Source: Primorskyibacter marinus
Lineage (GTDB): Bacteria; Pseudomonadota; Alphaproteobacteria; Rhodobacterales; Rhodobacteraceae
DNA: 64,000 nt
Assembly (NCBI RefSeq): GCF_003313245.1
Contig: NZ_QJSD01000017.1
Coordinates: forward strand, 1 to 64,000
Direction: 5' to 3'
Positions 16,403-26,069 of the stretch are shown piece after piece; positions within the stretch are counted from its first letter, which is position 1; every line of letters begins with the position of its first letter. The notes under the pieces are model-generated. The model was not told where the DNA came from, ran no database searches, and saw nothing but the letters and a program-made list of their open reading frames with translations. Made by a program: the position numbers and the translations under genes.

Positions 16403-17494
16403 TTAGCCGTTCTGGTCGGGCTTTGAAACCGATTTCTGCAAAGCAGCGACGTCACGAAACAGCCGTGGCAACCGGCGCATGGCCTTGTAGATTTCGATGT
16501 GTTTCTGCATCTGAATGGCCGGATAACCCAGCATCACACGCCCCCCCGGCACATTGGCCAGCACCTTGGTGCCGCCACCGGTGATCACATGGTCCCCGAT
16601 GAAAAGGTTATCACCAACACCGGTCTGTCCGCCCAGCACGACGTGATTGCCCAGTCGAGTGGACCCCGCCACACCAACCTGTGCGCATAACAGGCAATGG
16701 TCGCCGATCACAACATTATGGCCGATCTGCACAAGATTATCGAGCTTCGTGCCATTGCCCACCCGCGTATCGCGCACAGTGCCGCGGTCAATGCAGGAAT
16801 TGGCACCTATTTCGCAATCGTCACCGATATTGACCGCGCCGAGCGAATGGATCCGCGCCCAGGGTTGCGCGGCAATCTCGCCCTGATCGCCCAGGGTGCC
16901 ACGCGCGCGCTCCACAGCGGATTGTTCGGGCGTGACGAATGAAAACCCGTCGCCGCCGATTACCGCGCCTGACTGACAGATGAACCGCGCCCCGATGATA
17001 ACGCGCGCCCCGATGCGAACCCCGTCGCGCAGCTCCGCACGTTCGCCCAGGACCGCGCTTTCGCCGATATGACATTGCGGGCCAATGACAGACCCCGCGC
17101 CGATTTGCACATTCCGTCCGATCACCGTGAACGGTCCCACGGATACATCGGTGCCCAGAACGGCGGTGTCGTCTATGCATGCCGTGGGGTGAATACCCTG
17201 CGCAAAACCCGGTCCGGGGTCCAGCATGCTGGACAGGCCCGAAAGCGCGTGGCGCGGCCGCGCCGCAAGAATGGCACCCTGAAGCCCCATTGCTTGCCAG
17301 TCCGCATCCTCCCACAGCATCGCGGCACGCGCTTGTCCTTTGCCAATATCCGCTGCGAAAACCGGCTTCATCGCAAGCGCCAGGTCTTCGGCGCGCGCAT
17401 CGGCAGGTTCTGCAACAGCCGTTATCCGGATGCTCGCGTCACCTGCAACCTTCAGACCAAGCGCACCTGCTATCTCACCGATGGTGTGGCTCAT
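16403..17494 (-). CDS. lpxD: UDP-3-O-acylglucosamine N-acyltransferase
   Basis: Transfers a 3-hydroxyacyl chain from ACP to the amino group of UDP-3-O-acyl-glucosamine, the third step of lipid A synthesis, in the cytoplasm. The N-terminal uridine-binding domain (1-100) is followed by a left-handed beta-helix of hexapeptide repeats (for example [19 protein letters not shown]) with the catalytic His in [13 protein letters not shown], and a helical C-terminus with [18 protein letters not shown]. At 363 residues it is standard. It is 30 bp downstream of the L,D-transpeptidase gene and not in the usual bamA-fabZ-lpxA cluster. Confidence 0.92.
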   Translation of the reverse strand: MSHTIGEIAGALGLKVAGDASIRITAVAEPADARAEDLALAMKPVFAADIGKGQARAAMLWEDADWQAMGLQGAILAARPRHALSGLSSMLDPGPGFAQGIHPTACIDDTAVLGTDVSVGPFTVIGRNVQIGAGSVIGPQCHIGESAVLGERAELRDGVRIGARVIIGARFICQSGAVIGGDGFSFVTPEQSAVERARGTLGDQGEIAAQPWARIHSLGAVNIGDDCEIGANSCIDRGTVRDTRVGNGTKLDNLVQIGHNVVIGDHCLLCAQVGVAGSTRLGNHVVLGGQTGVGDNLFIGDHVITGGGTKVLANVPGGRVMLGYPAIQMQKHIEIYKAMRRLPRLFRDVAALQKSVSKPDQNG

Positions 17495-17524
17495 CGCATC
17501 CTCCGGACCATTGCGCGGAGTGGT

Positions 17525-19144
17525 TTATCCCTGAACCGCCCGCAGGGCCACCCCTGCATTGCGCAGCGCCCCCCAGATCCGGGCATCACGGCCATAGACA
17601 TCACGACGAAATTCCAACCCGCCCTTCGCCTTGGTGATCGCCGTCCGGTAGATCAAATGCACCGGCACCGGTTCGTCCAGCGTCACGCGCTGTTCCTTGC
17701 CGCCGTTCAGCCGGGAATGGAAAAGCCCCTGCGGATCCGAAGTCTGCTTGGCCAGCAACGCATAGGCAAATTCAAAGGGCTGTTGCAGGCGTATACACCC
17801 ATGGCTGAACGCGCGCGATTCGCGATCGAACAGACTTTTTGACGGGGTGTCGTGCAAATAGATGTTGTATTTGTTCGGGAACATGAACTTCACCAGACCC
17901 AATGCATTGGTGGGACTCGGCGGTTGGCGCATCGAGAACGGGAAATTCCGGGCGTTGTAGGCCGAAAAATTCACCGAGCCACGGTTGATCCGTCGGCCAT
18001 TCCGGTCGGTGATAATCAGATGGCTGACCGCATTGCGGTTGGATTTCAGCTTTGGCAAATATTCCTTGGTCACGATCGAGCGCGGGACGTACCAGCTTGG
18101 ATTGATGACCATGAACTCCATCACGTCGGAAAATTCGGGGCTGCGCCGGTCGCCCTGATCGGCACCGATCACCGAACGCGTTTCAAAGGTCAGTTTGTCA
18201 TCATCGTATATCTTGGCGGAAAAATCGGTGAGGTTAACCTTGATATGCCGTTCACCCAGGCCTTCGGGCAGGTTTAACCAGCGCTCACGTTCCATCGCCA
18301 CAATGACAGAGGCCAGCCGGTCCTCGACGTCGCGATTTATCTCGGCCATTGTGACGGCCCCGGCCACACCATCGGCCGACAACCCGTTGTCCTGCTGAAA
18401 TGATTGCACGGCCGCCTGCATCTGCCCATCAAAACCGGCCTGAGCCGTCCGGCCAAGATATCCCATCAATATCAACCTGTTGCGCAATGCAACCACCGCA
18501 TTGCCCGTTTGACCGGGCTTCAAACTGTCAGCATTCACTTTTGGCCCCCAGCCGCCCTGTGCGAGCCGCATTTCTAGCACACGCTTCTCTTTCATCAGAC
18601 GCGCATATTCGGGCGATTGCGGCGGCAAGGTTTTGAAAAACGCGGCGGGGCGGCTTGTTGTAAGGGCGGCAAGATAGGACGTTCCATTGCGCAGTGGAAC
18701 AGTGCGCTTGATCTCACTGTCAATGCGCGAGGGGGTCAGAATCCCGCTCTGGATATCACGGGCGAATTGCAAAAAGACCTTGCTGAGTTCGACCTCGACG
18801 TGACCGCGGGCACGCGGATCGGTCGCCTCCTGCATCTTGGACTTCAGCATCGTCGCGTCATAACGGCCCGCAGGTAGCCCATGGGCGTTCGCCGTCACGA
18901 CAGCATCCAGCAATGCCTGTCGTCGCGCCTTATCGTCAGAGGAGCTTCCGGTCCAGATCGGATCGAAATCGTTGGCCCGATAAAAGGCAGCGATATCAGT
19001 ATCCTGCGCAGCAGCTTCGGCCACGGCCTGTTTGAACGCCGTTACCTGCGCCGTCGCGGCAAAAGGCCATGTCAATGCAAGCATGGTGACGACCGAGATG
19101 ACCCGCAGGTGCAGTTTGAGATTGACCGACAAACGTTGGCTCAT
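17525..19144 (-). CDS. L,D-transpeptidase, YcbB/LdtD-like, with peptidoglycan-binding domain
   Basis: Periplasmic enzyme that makes 3-3 cross-links in peptidoglycan or attaches proteins to it. A signal peptide (residues 10-32, VISVVTMLALTWPFAATAQ) leads the YcbB scaffold region, followed by a peptidoglycan-binding helical domain (RNRLILMGYLGR...VQSFQQDNGLSADG) and the YkuD catalytic domain with SHGCIRL (His448, Cys450). From 19144 the protein has 539 residues. This start is chosen because AAGGGGG lies six bases upstream and the signal peptide is then N-terminal; a frame from 19207 is longer but has no site. It is the first gene of an envelope operon with lpxD. Confidence 0.9.
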   Translation of the reverse strand: MSQRLSVNLKLHLRVISVVTMLALTWPFAATAQVTAFKQAVAEAAAQDTDIAAFYRANDFDPIWTGSSSDDKARRQALLDAVVTANAHGLPAGRYDATMLKSKMQEATDPRARGHVEVELSKVFLQFARDIQSGILTPSRIDSEIKRTVPLRNGTSYLAALTTSRPAAFFKTLPPQSPEYARLMKEKRVLEMRLAQGGWGPKVNADSLKPGQTGNAVVALRNRLILMGYLGRTAQAGFDGQMQAAVQSFQQDNGLSADGVAGAVTMAEINRDVEDRLASVIVAMERERWLNLPEGLGERHIKVNLTDFSAKIYDDDKLTFETRSVIGADQGDRRSPEFSDVMEFMVINPSWYVPRSIVTKEYLPKLKSNRNAVSHLIITDRNGRRINRGSVNFSAYNARNFPFSMRQPPSPTNALGLVKFMFPNKYNIYLHDTPSKSLFDRESRAFSHGCIRLQQPFEFAYALLAKQTSDPQGLFHSRLNGGKEQRVTLDEPVPVHLIYRTAITKAKGGLEFRRDVYGRDARIWGALRNAGVALRAVQG

Positions 19145-19463
19145 ACGAACCCCCTTACAACAACTGATATCTCCATCTAAACGCATCTCGCCCAAATCTG
19201 CCCACAAGTCTATTCACAAACGGTAAACTTCTTCCCAAACAGATCTTCGTGGTGCAGCCCCGCACCTGTTTGCGGACACATTAGCCACATCTTTACCAAT
19301 TTCAGCAAAAAGTTGCTCAAACCTCTTGATCCTTCGCAGGGACACCGAAAACGGCCTTGGTCGTCGAATCGGAATATGCAATAACTCCAGCGGGGATGTT
19401 ACATCACGCCCGTGCAACGACACGGGCATCACGAAACCGAGCGACGGGACAGGCGCTAATAAC
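19145..19463. other. divergent promoter region between transpeptidase and DUF882 genes
   Basis: About 320 bp without a supported gene. It carries the leaders of two divergent cell-wall genes. A frame open from 19326 runs into the DUF882 gene but lacks a ribosome site. Confidence 0.5.
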
Positions 19464-20033
19464 ATGACTGACATACGCACTCGCGGAGTATCGCGGCGGC
19501 ACCTGCTTGGTGCATTCGCTGCAACCATGGTCACGGCGACACCAACCTTCAGCAACGCAGCCGGCTTTTTGCGCGGCGGTGGCGACATCCGACGGATCCG
19601 CATGTATTCCGGGCGAACCGGCGAACGGCTTGACATGATCTATTGGATCGAAGGTAACTATATCGCCGATGCCGTGAAAGAAGTTCACCACTTCATGCGC
19701 GACTGGCGCACGAATGACGTTAAGCAGATCGACTTGCGCACTATCGACATCATGGCAGCCGCGCATAACCTTATGGATGTCAGCGAGCCTTACATGCTGC
19801 TGTCCGGGTATCGCAGCCCCAAAACCAATGCGATGTTGCGCGCGCGCTCGTCGGGTGTTGCGAAAAATTCCTTGCATCTCAAGGGGCAGGCTGCGGATCT
19901 GCGACTGGGATCGCGCTCGGTGAACCAGATGGCAAGGGCGGCAACCGCCTGTCGTGCAGGTGGCGTCGGACGCTATTCGCGGTCCGATTTCGTGCATATG
20001 GATTGCGGTCCGGTCCGCAGCTGGGGCCGTTAG
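19464..20033 (+). CDS. DUF882/YcbK-like peptidase M15 family protein
   Basis: Predicted periplasmic peptidoglycan hydrolase or binding protein of the M15A/DUF882 family, 189 residues from 19464. A twin-arginine-type leader (VSRRHLLGAFAATMVTATPTFSNA) is followed by the metal-site motifs SLHLKGQAADLRL and SDFVHMDCGPVRSWG; the H-x6-D and later His match zinc ligands of M15 peptidases. The start at 19464 puts the RR signal at the N-terminus. It is divergent from an L,D-transpeptidase, as is frequent for the ycbB-ycbK pair, and is followed by a strong terminator. Confidence 0.88.
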   Translation: MTDIRTRGVSRRHLLGAFAATMVTATPTFSNAAGFLRGGGDIRRIRMYSGRTGERLDMIYWIEGNYIADAVKEVHHFMRDWRTNDVKQIDLRTIDIMAAAHNLMDVSEPYMLLSGYRSPKTNAMLRARSSGVAKNSLHLKGQAADLRLGSRSVNQMARAATACRAGGVGRYSRSDFVHMDCGPVRSWGR

Positions 20034-20078
20034 CGCGATCTTTGCAGAACAGACTTCTGCCCTTTCAGTTCTTCCGTC

Positions 20079-20104
20079 AAGGCGTCCTTCAGGGCGCCTT
20101 TTTT
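20079..20104 (+). terminator. intrinsic terminator after the DUF882 gene
   Basis: AAGGCG pairs with CGCCTT around a 10-base loop and is followed by TTTT, about 45 bp after the stop codon. Confidence 0.8.
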
Positions 20105-20248
20105 CGTCGGGCCACCCTGGGACCATCGGCGTGGTCTTCTGGCAGTCAAATGGCTGCGATTTCCTGAAAACGTCCATCATGCAGGATCAACCCGCCGCGG
20201 GCTTGCAAGTTCCCGAGATCCAACAAAAATTATGATTTCATATAGAAG

Positions 20249-20325
20249 TGGCGCGGTTGACGGGGCTCGAACCCGCGACCCCCGGCGTGACAGGCCGGTA
20301 CTCTAACCATCTGAGCTACAACCGC
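20249..20325 (-). tRNA. tRNA-Asp (anticodon GTC), copy 1
   Basis: A 77-nt cloverleaf with encoded CCA. Acceptor GCGGTTG pairs with CAACCGC, the D arm has TAGCTCAGATGGTTAGAG, the anticodon stem CCGGC surrounds CTGTCAC, and the T arm has GGGTTCGAGCCC. It is identical in sequence to the copy at 20394-20470, which lies upstream on the same strand. Confidence 0.97.
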
Positions 20326-20393
20326 GCATCTGTATCGGATCGCGAACACGACGTTCGACTGTGATCCTGACCCTGGTTCGAAATTGGCAGCGG

Positions 20394-20470
20394 TGGCGCG
20401 GTTGACGGGGCTCGAACCCGCGACCCCCGGCGTGACAGGCCGGTACTCTAACCATCTGAGCTACAACCGC
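20394..20470 (-). tRNA. tRNA-Asp (anticodon GTC), copy 2
   Basis: Identical 77-nt tRNA-Asp with encoded CCA, 68 bp from the first copy on the same strand, so the two are probably processed from one transcript. Confidence 0.97.
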
Positions 20471-20756
20471 CCGCTGCACACCCGAACCTTGGGCGTGAGC
20501 GGTCTTCTATGGCGCTGTCTGCCGACCGTCAAGCAGTTTCCGCAGCCTGCACGGCGCATTTTTTCCACTTCGCGGAAATGCGCCTTGCCGACCTCTTAAT
20601 CCGACGCCTGCGCGAACAAAGCCAAGGCGCAGGCCGGGGGCAAAACAAAGTGACGCGAAATAGCGACAGTCCCCTGTAAACACAGGCCGTCAAGCATGGG
20701 AACCATTCGCGCCCACCGACAGAGACGATAGACTCAATTCGTATCGCCTCGATGGC

Positions 20757-21607
20757 TTGGATTTGGCGCGTGACAAAAAAATAGGCAATTTCGAACCGGA
20801 TATACGTCTCGTCGATATTCTTGGCAGATCTGTCAACGTTCGGCTGGAAGATGTGCCTGATTATTTATTGCATCGTAAAACCTTGCTGTTTTACGCGCTG
20901 AGCATCGTCGTGTTGCTGGCAGCCGATCCGTCCAAAATCAGCGTCCATTATGCTTTTCCGGTCACTGCCGGCTATTGGGTAGCGGGCTTCGTTGTCTATC
21001 TTGCGCTCTATACTCCGGCACTGTTGGTTGTTGCTCTGCTGCAAACCAGCTTTCCACGTCTTCTTGTGCCGCTGCCGCTGCTCAGCATTCTGGTGCTGAT
21101 ACCGGCACTTTCTCTGACAACGGCGCTTGCCGATTCATTCACCGGGACAGATCTTCGCATCTTCGCTCCGAAAAGGTTCCTGCCACTATTTCTGACCGTT
21201 CAGGTGCTGGAAACGGTGTTCTCCCGCTATGTCCTGCCCGAGGTCATAAGGAAAACGCGGTCGGTGAAGATCCGTACGCTGGAGCGAAAGCCGCGCCACA
21301 TTGCAGTTGGGCACCATCGCCTTCCGATAGATCGCTCCATCACGTTTGCGCACAGGAACATTTTATCCGCATCCAACTGCAAGACAGCCATATCCGGCAC
21401 CGCGCCCGTCTGAGTGATCTGATTGCCCAGACCGCGCCAGAGGATGGCATTCAGCCGCATCGCTCCTGGTGGGTGTCGCGGAACGCCAAGCCGCGTCTGG
21501 ATCGCGAAGGCAGTCGGCATGTCTTGGTGCTGGAGGACAAGACTGTGGTTCCGGTTGCGCGGACGCGCCTTCGCGACATTGAAGACTGGTTGGATCGCCG
21601 AAGTTGA
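20757..21607 (+). pseudogene. LytTR-domain membrane protein, frameshifted
   Basis: Two frames together make a familiar roseobacter-type protein: an N-terminal membrane part (20757 to about 21330, with hydrophobic segments such as TLLFYALSIVVLLAA and PALLVVALLQTSF) and a C-terminal LytTR DNA-binding domain read one phase back (about 21320-21607). The first frame carries the domain start IRTLERKPRHIAVGHHRLPIDRS, and the second continues CAQEHFIRIQLQDSHIRHRARLSD and HRSWWVSRNAKP. The phase changes near 21320-21345. No slippery run is seen there, so an indel mutation or a sequence error is likelier than programmed shifting. The start is uncertain: the first frame begins at TTG. It is probably a broken regulator of the family that pairs a membrane sensor with LytTR. 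Confidence 0.7.
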
Positions 21608-21839
21608 CGCTCCTGCCAAGGCGCACTGCCGGGCTGCAAGATCAGGCGTGAACAATTCCGTTCAAGACGCTTCCCCTTGCGATTGCGCGGCGAGAGTCCG
21701 ACAATACCTGCTATCAAGTGCGGCTCGACACATCGCCAGTGAGGAACTGCGGCAAAATAACTGAACCGATCAGTTTGCATTTTTCCAACTTTGGCATATT
21801 TGTGCAGCGAATCGCGGAACCACACAAAAGGGACATGCC

Positions 21840-22865
21840 GTGCGCTTTTTTCTTCCATTTCTCGGAGTCCTCGCTCTGGCCGCCTCTTCGCTTACCGCAC
21901 AAGAGGTGGTGAAACCCGTAAAATTGATAGAGCTACGTTCTGGCCCCGTCGTCCTGCAACGTCAGTTTTTCGGGCAAGTGCAGGCACGCCAGACCGTCGA
22001 CCTAGCGTTTCAGGTGGGTGGACAGATTGTGGACTTGAACGCCGATGAAGGCAGCAAAAAGGCCAGCGGTGCCCTGATTGCCCGGCTTGATCTGGACGGG
22101 TACGAACGTGCCCTTGCGCAGGCCCAAGCGAATTACGACAAAGCCCAGCGAGATGCGGATCGCCTGAAATCGCTGCGTGGTCAGGCCGTATCAGAAGTGC
22201 AGGTCCGCGACGCTGAAACCCAGCTTCAGCTGGCCGATATCGCACTTGCCGGCGCGCAGGACAATCTGGAACATGCCACCCTGCACGCCCCTTTCGATGC
22301 CTTGGTGGCGCGACGGCTGGTGGCGAATTACACCACTGTGGCAGCCGGTACGCCGGTTGTGCGCCTGCATGACGTTTCGGAAATCCGCGTCGACATCGAA
22401 GTGCCGGAGGTCCTGTTCCGGCAGGCCGGGGCTGGCGGCGGTGTCACATTTGCGGCAGAGCTGCCCGGCGACGACACACGCTTTGCGCTCGCCATGCGCG
22501 AATTCGAAGCAGAGACATCTTCGGTCGGGCAGACCTACACGATCACCCTCGCCTTCACCGAAAACCCCGGAGACTACGTTCTTCCCGGCGCGTCGGTGAC
22601 GGTCTACGCCTCGGCCGAAGGCACCCAACCCGACGGCATCATCCTGCCAGAAACAGCCCTGATCTATGACGCAGCGGGTGCCCCGTCGGTCATGGTGTTC
22701 GAGGATGGCAAGGTCCGAAATGCCCCGGTTGAGATCGAGTTGCAGGAAGACGGACAGCTCCACATGATCAGCGGCCCAAAGGACGGCACGCAGATCGTCC
22801 TGACCGGTGCTTCACAGCTTACGGATGGCCAGGCCGTTCGCCCCTTCACCCGCGTCGGAGAATAA
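21840..22865 (+). CDS. RND efflux periplasmic adaptor (membrane fusion protein)
   Basis: Adaptor that links an inner-membrane RND pump to an outer-membrane channel. An N-terminal signal (FFLPFLGVLALAASSLTAQ) is followed by a barrel-sandwich/lipoyl half (VDLAFQVGGQIVDLNADEG), an alpha-helical hairpin (YERALAQAQANYDKAQRDADRLKSL... in 80-130) and the second lipoyl half (HATLHAPFDALVARRLVANYTTV). Length is 341 residues. Translation starts at GTG (21840) after an AAGGG ribosome site. The permease gene follows four bases after the stop, so the two are one operon. No outer-membrane factor or TetR regulator is adjacent. Confidence 0.92.
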   Translation: MRFFLPFLGVLALAASSLTAQEVVKPVKLIELRSGPVVLQRQFFGQVQARQTVDLAFQVGGQIVDLNADEGSKKASGALIARLDLDGYERALAQAQANYDKAQRDADRLKSLRGQAVSEVQVRDAETQLQLADIALAGAQDNLEHATLHAPFDALVARRLVANYTTVAAGTPVVRLHDVSEIRVDIEVPEVLFRQAGAGGGVTFAAELPGDDTRFALAMREFEAETSSVGQTYTITLAFTENPGDYVLPGASVTVYASAEGTQPDGIILPETALIYDAAGAPSVMVFEDGKVRNAPVEIELQEDGQLHMISGPKDGTQIVLTGASQLTDGQAVRPFTRVGE

Positions 22866-22869
22866 GCCC

Positions 22870-25800
22870 ATGTCCATCGCGCGCGCGTCCATCGACAAGG
22901 CGCTGATCACCTGGATTCTGATGCTGGCATGTTTGCTGGGCGGGATCTGGGGCTTCGCCACAATCGGCCGCCTCGAAGATCCGGCCTTTACGATCAAGAA
23001 CGCCATCATCTTCACGCAATACCCCGGTGCGACCGCAGAACAGGTGGCGCGCGAAGTCACGGAACCCATCGAATCCGAGATCCAGAAAATGGGTGAGATC
23101 GACTTTATCACCTCGTCCAACAAACCCGGCGTCAGCCGCATCTCGGTCAATATCGAATCGACCTATGACGGCACCGAACTGCCGGCGATCTGGACGAAAC
23201 TGCGCAACCGCGTCGCGGACTCGCAACGCAGCCTGCCGCCTGAGGCTGGCACACCCATCGTCAATGACAATTTCGGCGACGTATACGGTGTGTTCTATGC
23301 GGTGACAGCACCCGGTTTTTCCGATGCAGAGCGTCATGAAATCGCGGACTACCTGCGGCGCGAACTTTTGGCGGTGGACGGCGTGGCGGATGTCGCCGTG
23401 GCCGGCCTGCCCGAAGAAGCGGTCTATGTCGATGCCAGCACCTCGATCATCACCAATCTGGGGATTGCACCAGACGCAATTGCAGGTGCGCTGTCGAATA
23501 CCGACACACGCACAGAAGCAGGCAGCGTCACCCAAGGTGGGCAGCAGATCCGCATTCAGGCCCCCGAGGGCACGGAAACCGTCGAGGAAATCGCCAACCT
23601 GACCATCGGTGTCGGTGGCGAGGTCATCGACATGCTGGATCTTGCGACAGTTTCGCGCAGCCGGGTGACAGAACCCACCGAAATCATCCGGTTTCAGGGC
23701 CAGGAGGCCTTTACCCTGGGTGTCGCGGGCAAGACCGCCTTGAACATCGTCGATGTTGGCAAACGGGTGGATGTACGCTTGGCCGAAATCATGCGCGACG
23801 TGCCGGCAGGGGTCGAACTGCACCCGGTCTACCAGCAACATGTGGTGGTGGATGAAGCGTCGAATGCCTTTTTGCTGAATCTGGCGATGTCGGTGGGGAT
23901 CGTCGTGCTGGTGCTGGCGCTGTTCATGGGGTGGCGCGCGGCTGTGGTTGTGGGCGCAACGCTGTTGCTGACGGTGGTTGGCACGATCTTTCTGATGGCC
24001 CTTTTCGGCATCGAGATGGAACGGATCTCGCTTGGCGCGCTGATCATCGCCATGGGCATGCTGGTGGACAATGCCATTGTTGTGGCCGAGGGCATGCAGG
24101 GCGACATGGCGCAAGGCAAGACTGCCCGCGATGCCGCAGAGGATGTCGCCGCCAAGACGCAAACCCCGCTTCTGGGTGCCACGGTGATCGGCATCATGGC
24201 CTTTGCAGGGATCGGCCTGTCACCGGACGCGACGGGCGAATTCCTGTTCTCGCTCTTTGCGGTGATCGGGATTTCGCTTCTGCTGTCCTGGATTCTGGCG
24301 ATCACCGCAACGCCGCTTCTGGCGCATTATTTCTTCAAGACCGGCAGCGGAGAGGTGAGCGACCAATATGGCGGGCCGCTGTTCCGGACCTACCGCGCGG
24401 TGCTGTCCGCGGCGCTGCGCTTGCGCTATCTGGTCATCCTTGCGCTGATCGGCATCACGGCCGCCTGCTATATCGGCTTCGGGCAGGTCAAGCAGCAGTT
24501 CTTTCCAGACAGCAACACGCCGCTCTTCTATGTCCATTACAAGCTGCCACAGGGCACCAGTATTCACCGTGTTTCCGATGATATGGCGCAGCTTGAGGAT
24601 TGGCTGGCGGACCGCGACGAGGTTGTCACTGTCTCGACCTTCATCGGCGGCGGTGCCACGCGTTTCATGCTGACCTACGCGCCGGAAGAAGCGCTTCCGA
24701 CCTACGGGCACCTGATCATCCGCACCGACACGCTGGAACAGATCCCGGACTTGCGCGAGGATCTGGAGGCTTTCGGCCGCAGCACTTTGACCTCCGGGGA
24801 ATTCCGGACCGAGCGGCTGGCCTTCGGGCCGGGTGGCGGCTCGCCCATCGCGGCGCGATTCTCCGGCCCCGATCCGGTTGTGCTGCGCCGTCTGGCACAA
24901 GAGGCAACCGCCGTGCTGACCGAAACCTCCGATCAGTTGCAGGATCTGCGCACCGATTGGCGGGAACGTGAATTGGTGATCGTACCGCGTTTCGCCGACG
25001 AACGGGCAAAAGCCGCCGGCGTCAGCCGTGAGGATGTCGCGCAATCGCTGCAACTGGGGTCCGAAGGCATTCGTGTCGGCGTCTACCGCGAACGTGACCG
25101 GTTGATCCCGATTGTTCTGCGCACTGACAGCGCCGCGTCTGAAGGCAGCGCGCATTTGTCGGATCTGCCGGTCTATTCGGCGGCAGCCAAATCCTACATC
25201 CCGGTATCACAGATCACCAACGGCTTCGCTTGGGAGGCGCAGAATACACTTCTGATGCGCCGTGACCGGGTGGAGACGATCACCGTTCAGGCCGGCGTTC
25301 CGGCGGGCGTGAATGCCGCGACGGTCTTTTCCCAGATCCGCGGAGCGGTCGAAGGGATTGAATTGCCCGAAGGCTACAAGATGGAATGGGGTGGCGAGTA
25401 TGAAAACTCGACCGAAGCGCAGGCATCGCTGGGCAAGCAATTGCCGCTGTCGTTGATCACCATGGTGCTGATCTCTGTCCTGCTGTTCGGAAAGATCCGG
25501 CAACCGGTTATCATTTGGCTGCTTGTCCCGATGAGCGTGAACGGCGTGGCGCTGGGTCTGTTGGGCACCGGCCTGCCCTTCTCTTTCACCGCGTTGCTGG
25601 GCCTGCTCAGTCTCTCGGGGATGCTGATCAAGAACGGCATCGTTCTGGTCGAAGAGATCGATCTGGTCCGTGCCGAAGGCGTCGGCTTCCGCAAGGCGAT
25701 CCTGGACGCGTCAACCTCGCGTCTGCGCCCTGTCGTTCTGGCGGCAGCCACGACGATCCTGGGGATGATCCCGCTTCTGTCCGACGCGTTCTTTGCGTCT

Positions 25801-25923
25801 ATGGCGGTGACCATCATGGGCGGGCTGGGATTCGCCTCTGTCCTGACCCTGATCGCGGCACCGGTCTTCTATTACAGCTTCTTTCCGAAAGAACGTCGGG
25901 CAGATGCGAAGGCCAACGCCTGA
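22870..25923 (+). CDS. RND-family efflux pump permease
   Basis: Large proton-driven inner-membrane pump of the AcrB/HAE1-type superfamily. At 1,017 residues it has the expected two repeats: transmembrane segment 1 (ALITWILMLACLLGGIWGFATIG), a periplasmic porter domain beginning FTQYPGATAEQVAREVTEPIE, segments 2-6 with the TM4 motif GMLVDNAIVVAEGM, and the second half ending in ILGMIPLLSDAFFASMA. The start at 22870 follows the adaptor by four bases; the longer frame from 22807 overlaps the adaptor. The subgroup resembles short RND pumps of roseobacters; drugs or lipids exported cannot be read from the sequence. A 12-bp stem-loop follows at 25936-25965. Confidence 0.93.
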   Translation: MSIARASIDKALITWILMLACLLGGIWGFATIGRLEDPAFTIKNAIIFTQYPGATAEQVAREVTEPIESEIQKMGEIDFITSSNKPGVSRISVNIESTYDGTELPAIWTKLRNRVADSQRSLPPEAGTPIVNDNFGDVYGVFYAVTAPGFSDAERHEIADYLRRELLAVDGVADVAVAGLPEEAVYVDASTSIITNLGIAPDAIAGALSNTDTRTEAGSVTQGGQQIRIQAPEGTETVEEIANLTIGVGGEVIDMLDLATVSRSRVTEPTEIIRFQGQEAFTLGVAGKTALNIVDVGKRVDVRLAEIMRDVPAGVELHPVYQQHVVVDEASNAFLLNLAMSVGIVVLVLALFMGWRAAVVVGATLLLTVVGTIFLMALFGIEMERISLGALIIAMGMLVDNAIVVAEGMQGDMAQGKTARDAAEDVAAKTQTPLLGATVIGIMAFAGIGLSPDATGEFLFSLFAVIGISLLLSWILAITATPLLAHYFFKTGSGEVSDQYGGPLFRTYRAVLSAALRLRYLVILALIGITAACYIGFGQVKQQFFPDSNTPLFYVHYKLPQGTSIHRVSDDMAQLEDWLADRDEVVTVSTFIGGGATRFMLTYAPEEALPTYGHLIIRTDTLEQIPDLREDLEAFGRSTLTSGEFRTERLAFGPGGGSPIAARFSGPDPVVLRRLAQEATAVLTETSDQLQDLRTDWRERELVIVPRFADERAKAAGVSREDVAQSLQLGSEGIRVGVYRERDRLIPIVLRTDSAASEGSAHLSDLPVYSAAAKSYIPVSQITNGFAWEAQNTLLMRRDRVETITVQAGVPAGVNAATVFSQIRGAVEGIELPEGYKMEWGGEYENSTEAQASLGKQLPLSLITMVLISVLLFGKIRQPVIIWLLVPMSVNGVALGLLGTGLPFSFTALLGLLSLSGMLIKNGIVLVEEIDLVRAEGVGFRKAILDASTSRLRPVVLAAATTILGMIPLLSDAFFASMAVTIMGGLGFASVLTLIAAPVFYYSFFPKERRADAKANA

Positions 25924-25935
25924 AAGCAAACACCT

Positions 25936-25965
25936 CGACCCAAAGCGCTCATCCGCTTTGGGTCG
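25936..25965 (+). terminator. perfect 12-bp stem-loop after the RND permease gene
   Basis: CGACCCAAAGCG and CGCTTTGGGTCG form a perfect stem around a six-base loop, 12 bp after the stop codon. It lacks a T-tract, so it may act as a terminator or as a 3' end stabiliser. Confidence 0.6.
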
Positions 25966-26069
25966 TGAAAGCGTTCCCAACTCGCTAGCCACCTTGCGGC
26001 GATTGCCCTGTTGTGCCTGTTTGCGGAACGGGCAATCCTGTGGCCTGAAATCGTGATGGGAGCCACATT

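Noticed and set aside
14845-16584. Long plus-strand open frame (579 codons) opposite the ketoacyl synthase and ACP genes
   Set aside because: It is antisense to genes with clear catalytic motifs, and its translation is His/Arg-rich low-complexity sequence typical of GC-rich shadow frames.
22846-24162. 438-codon minus-strand frame within the RND permease gene
   Set aside because: Shadow of the permease; His/Gln/Asp-rich composition and no recognised motif.
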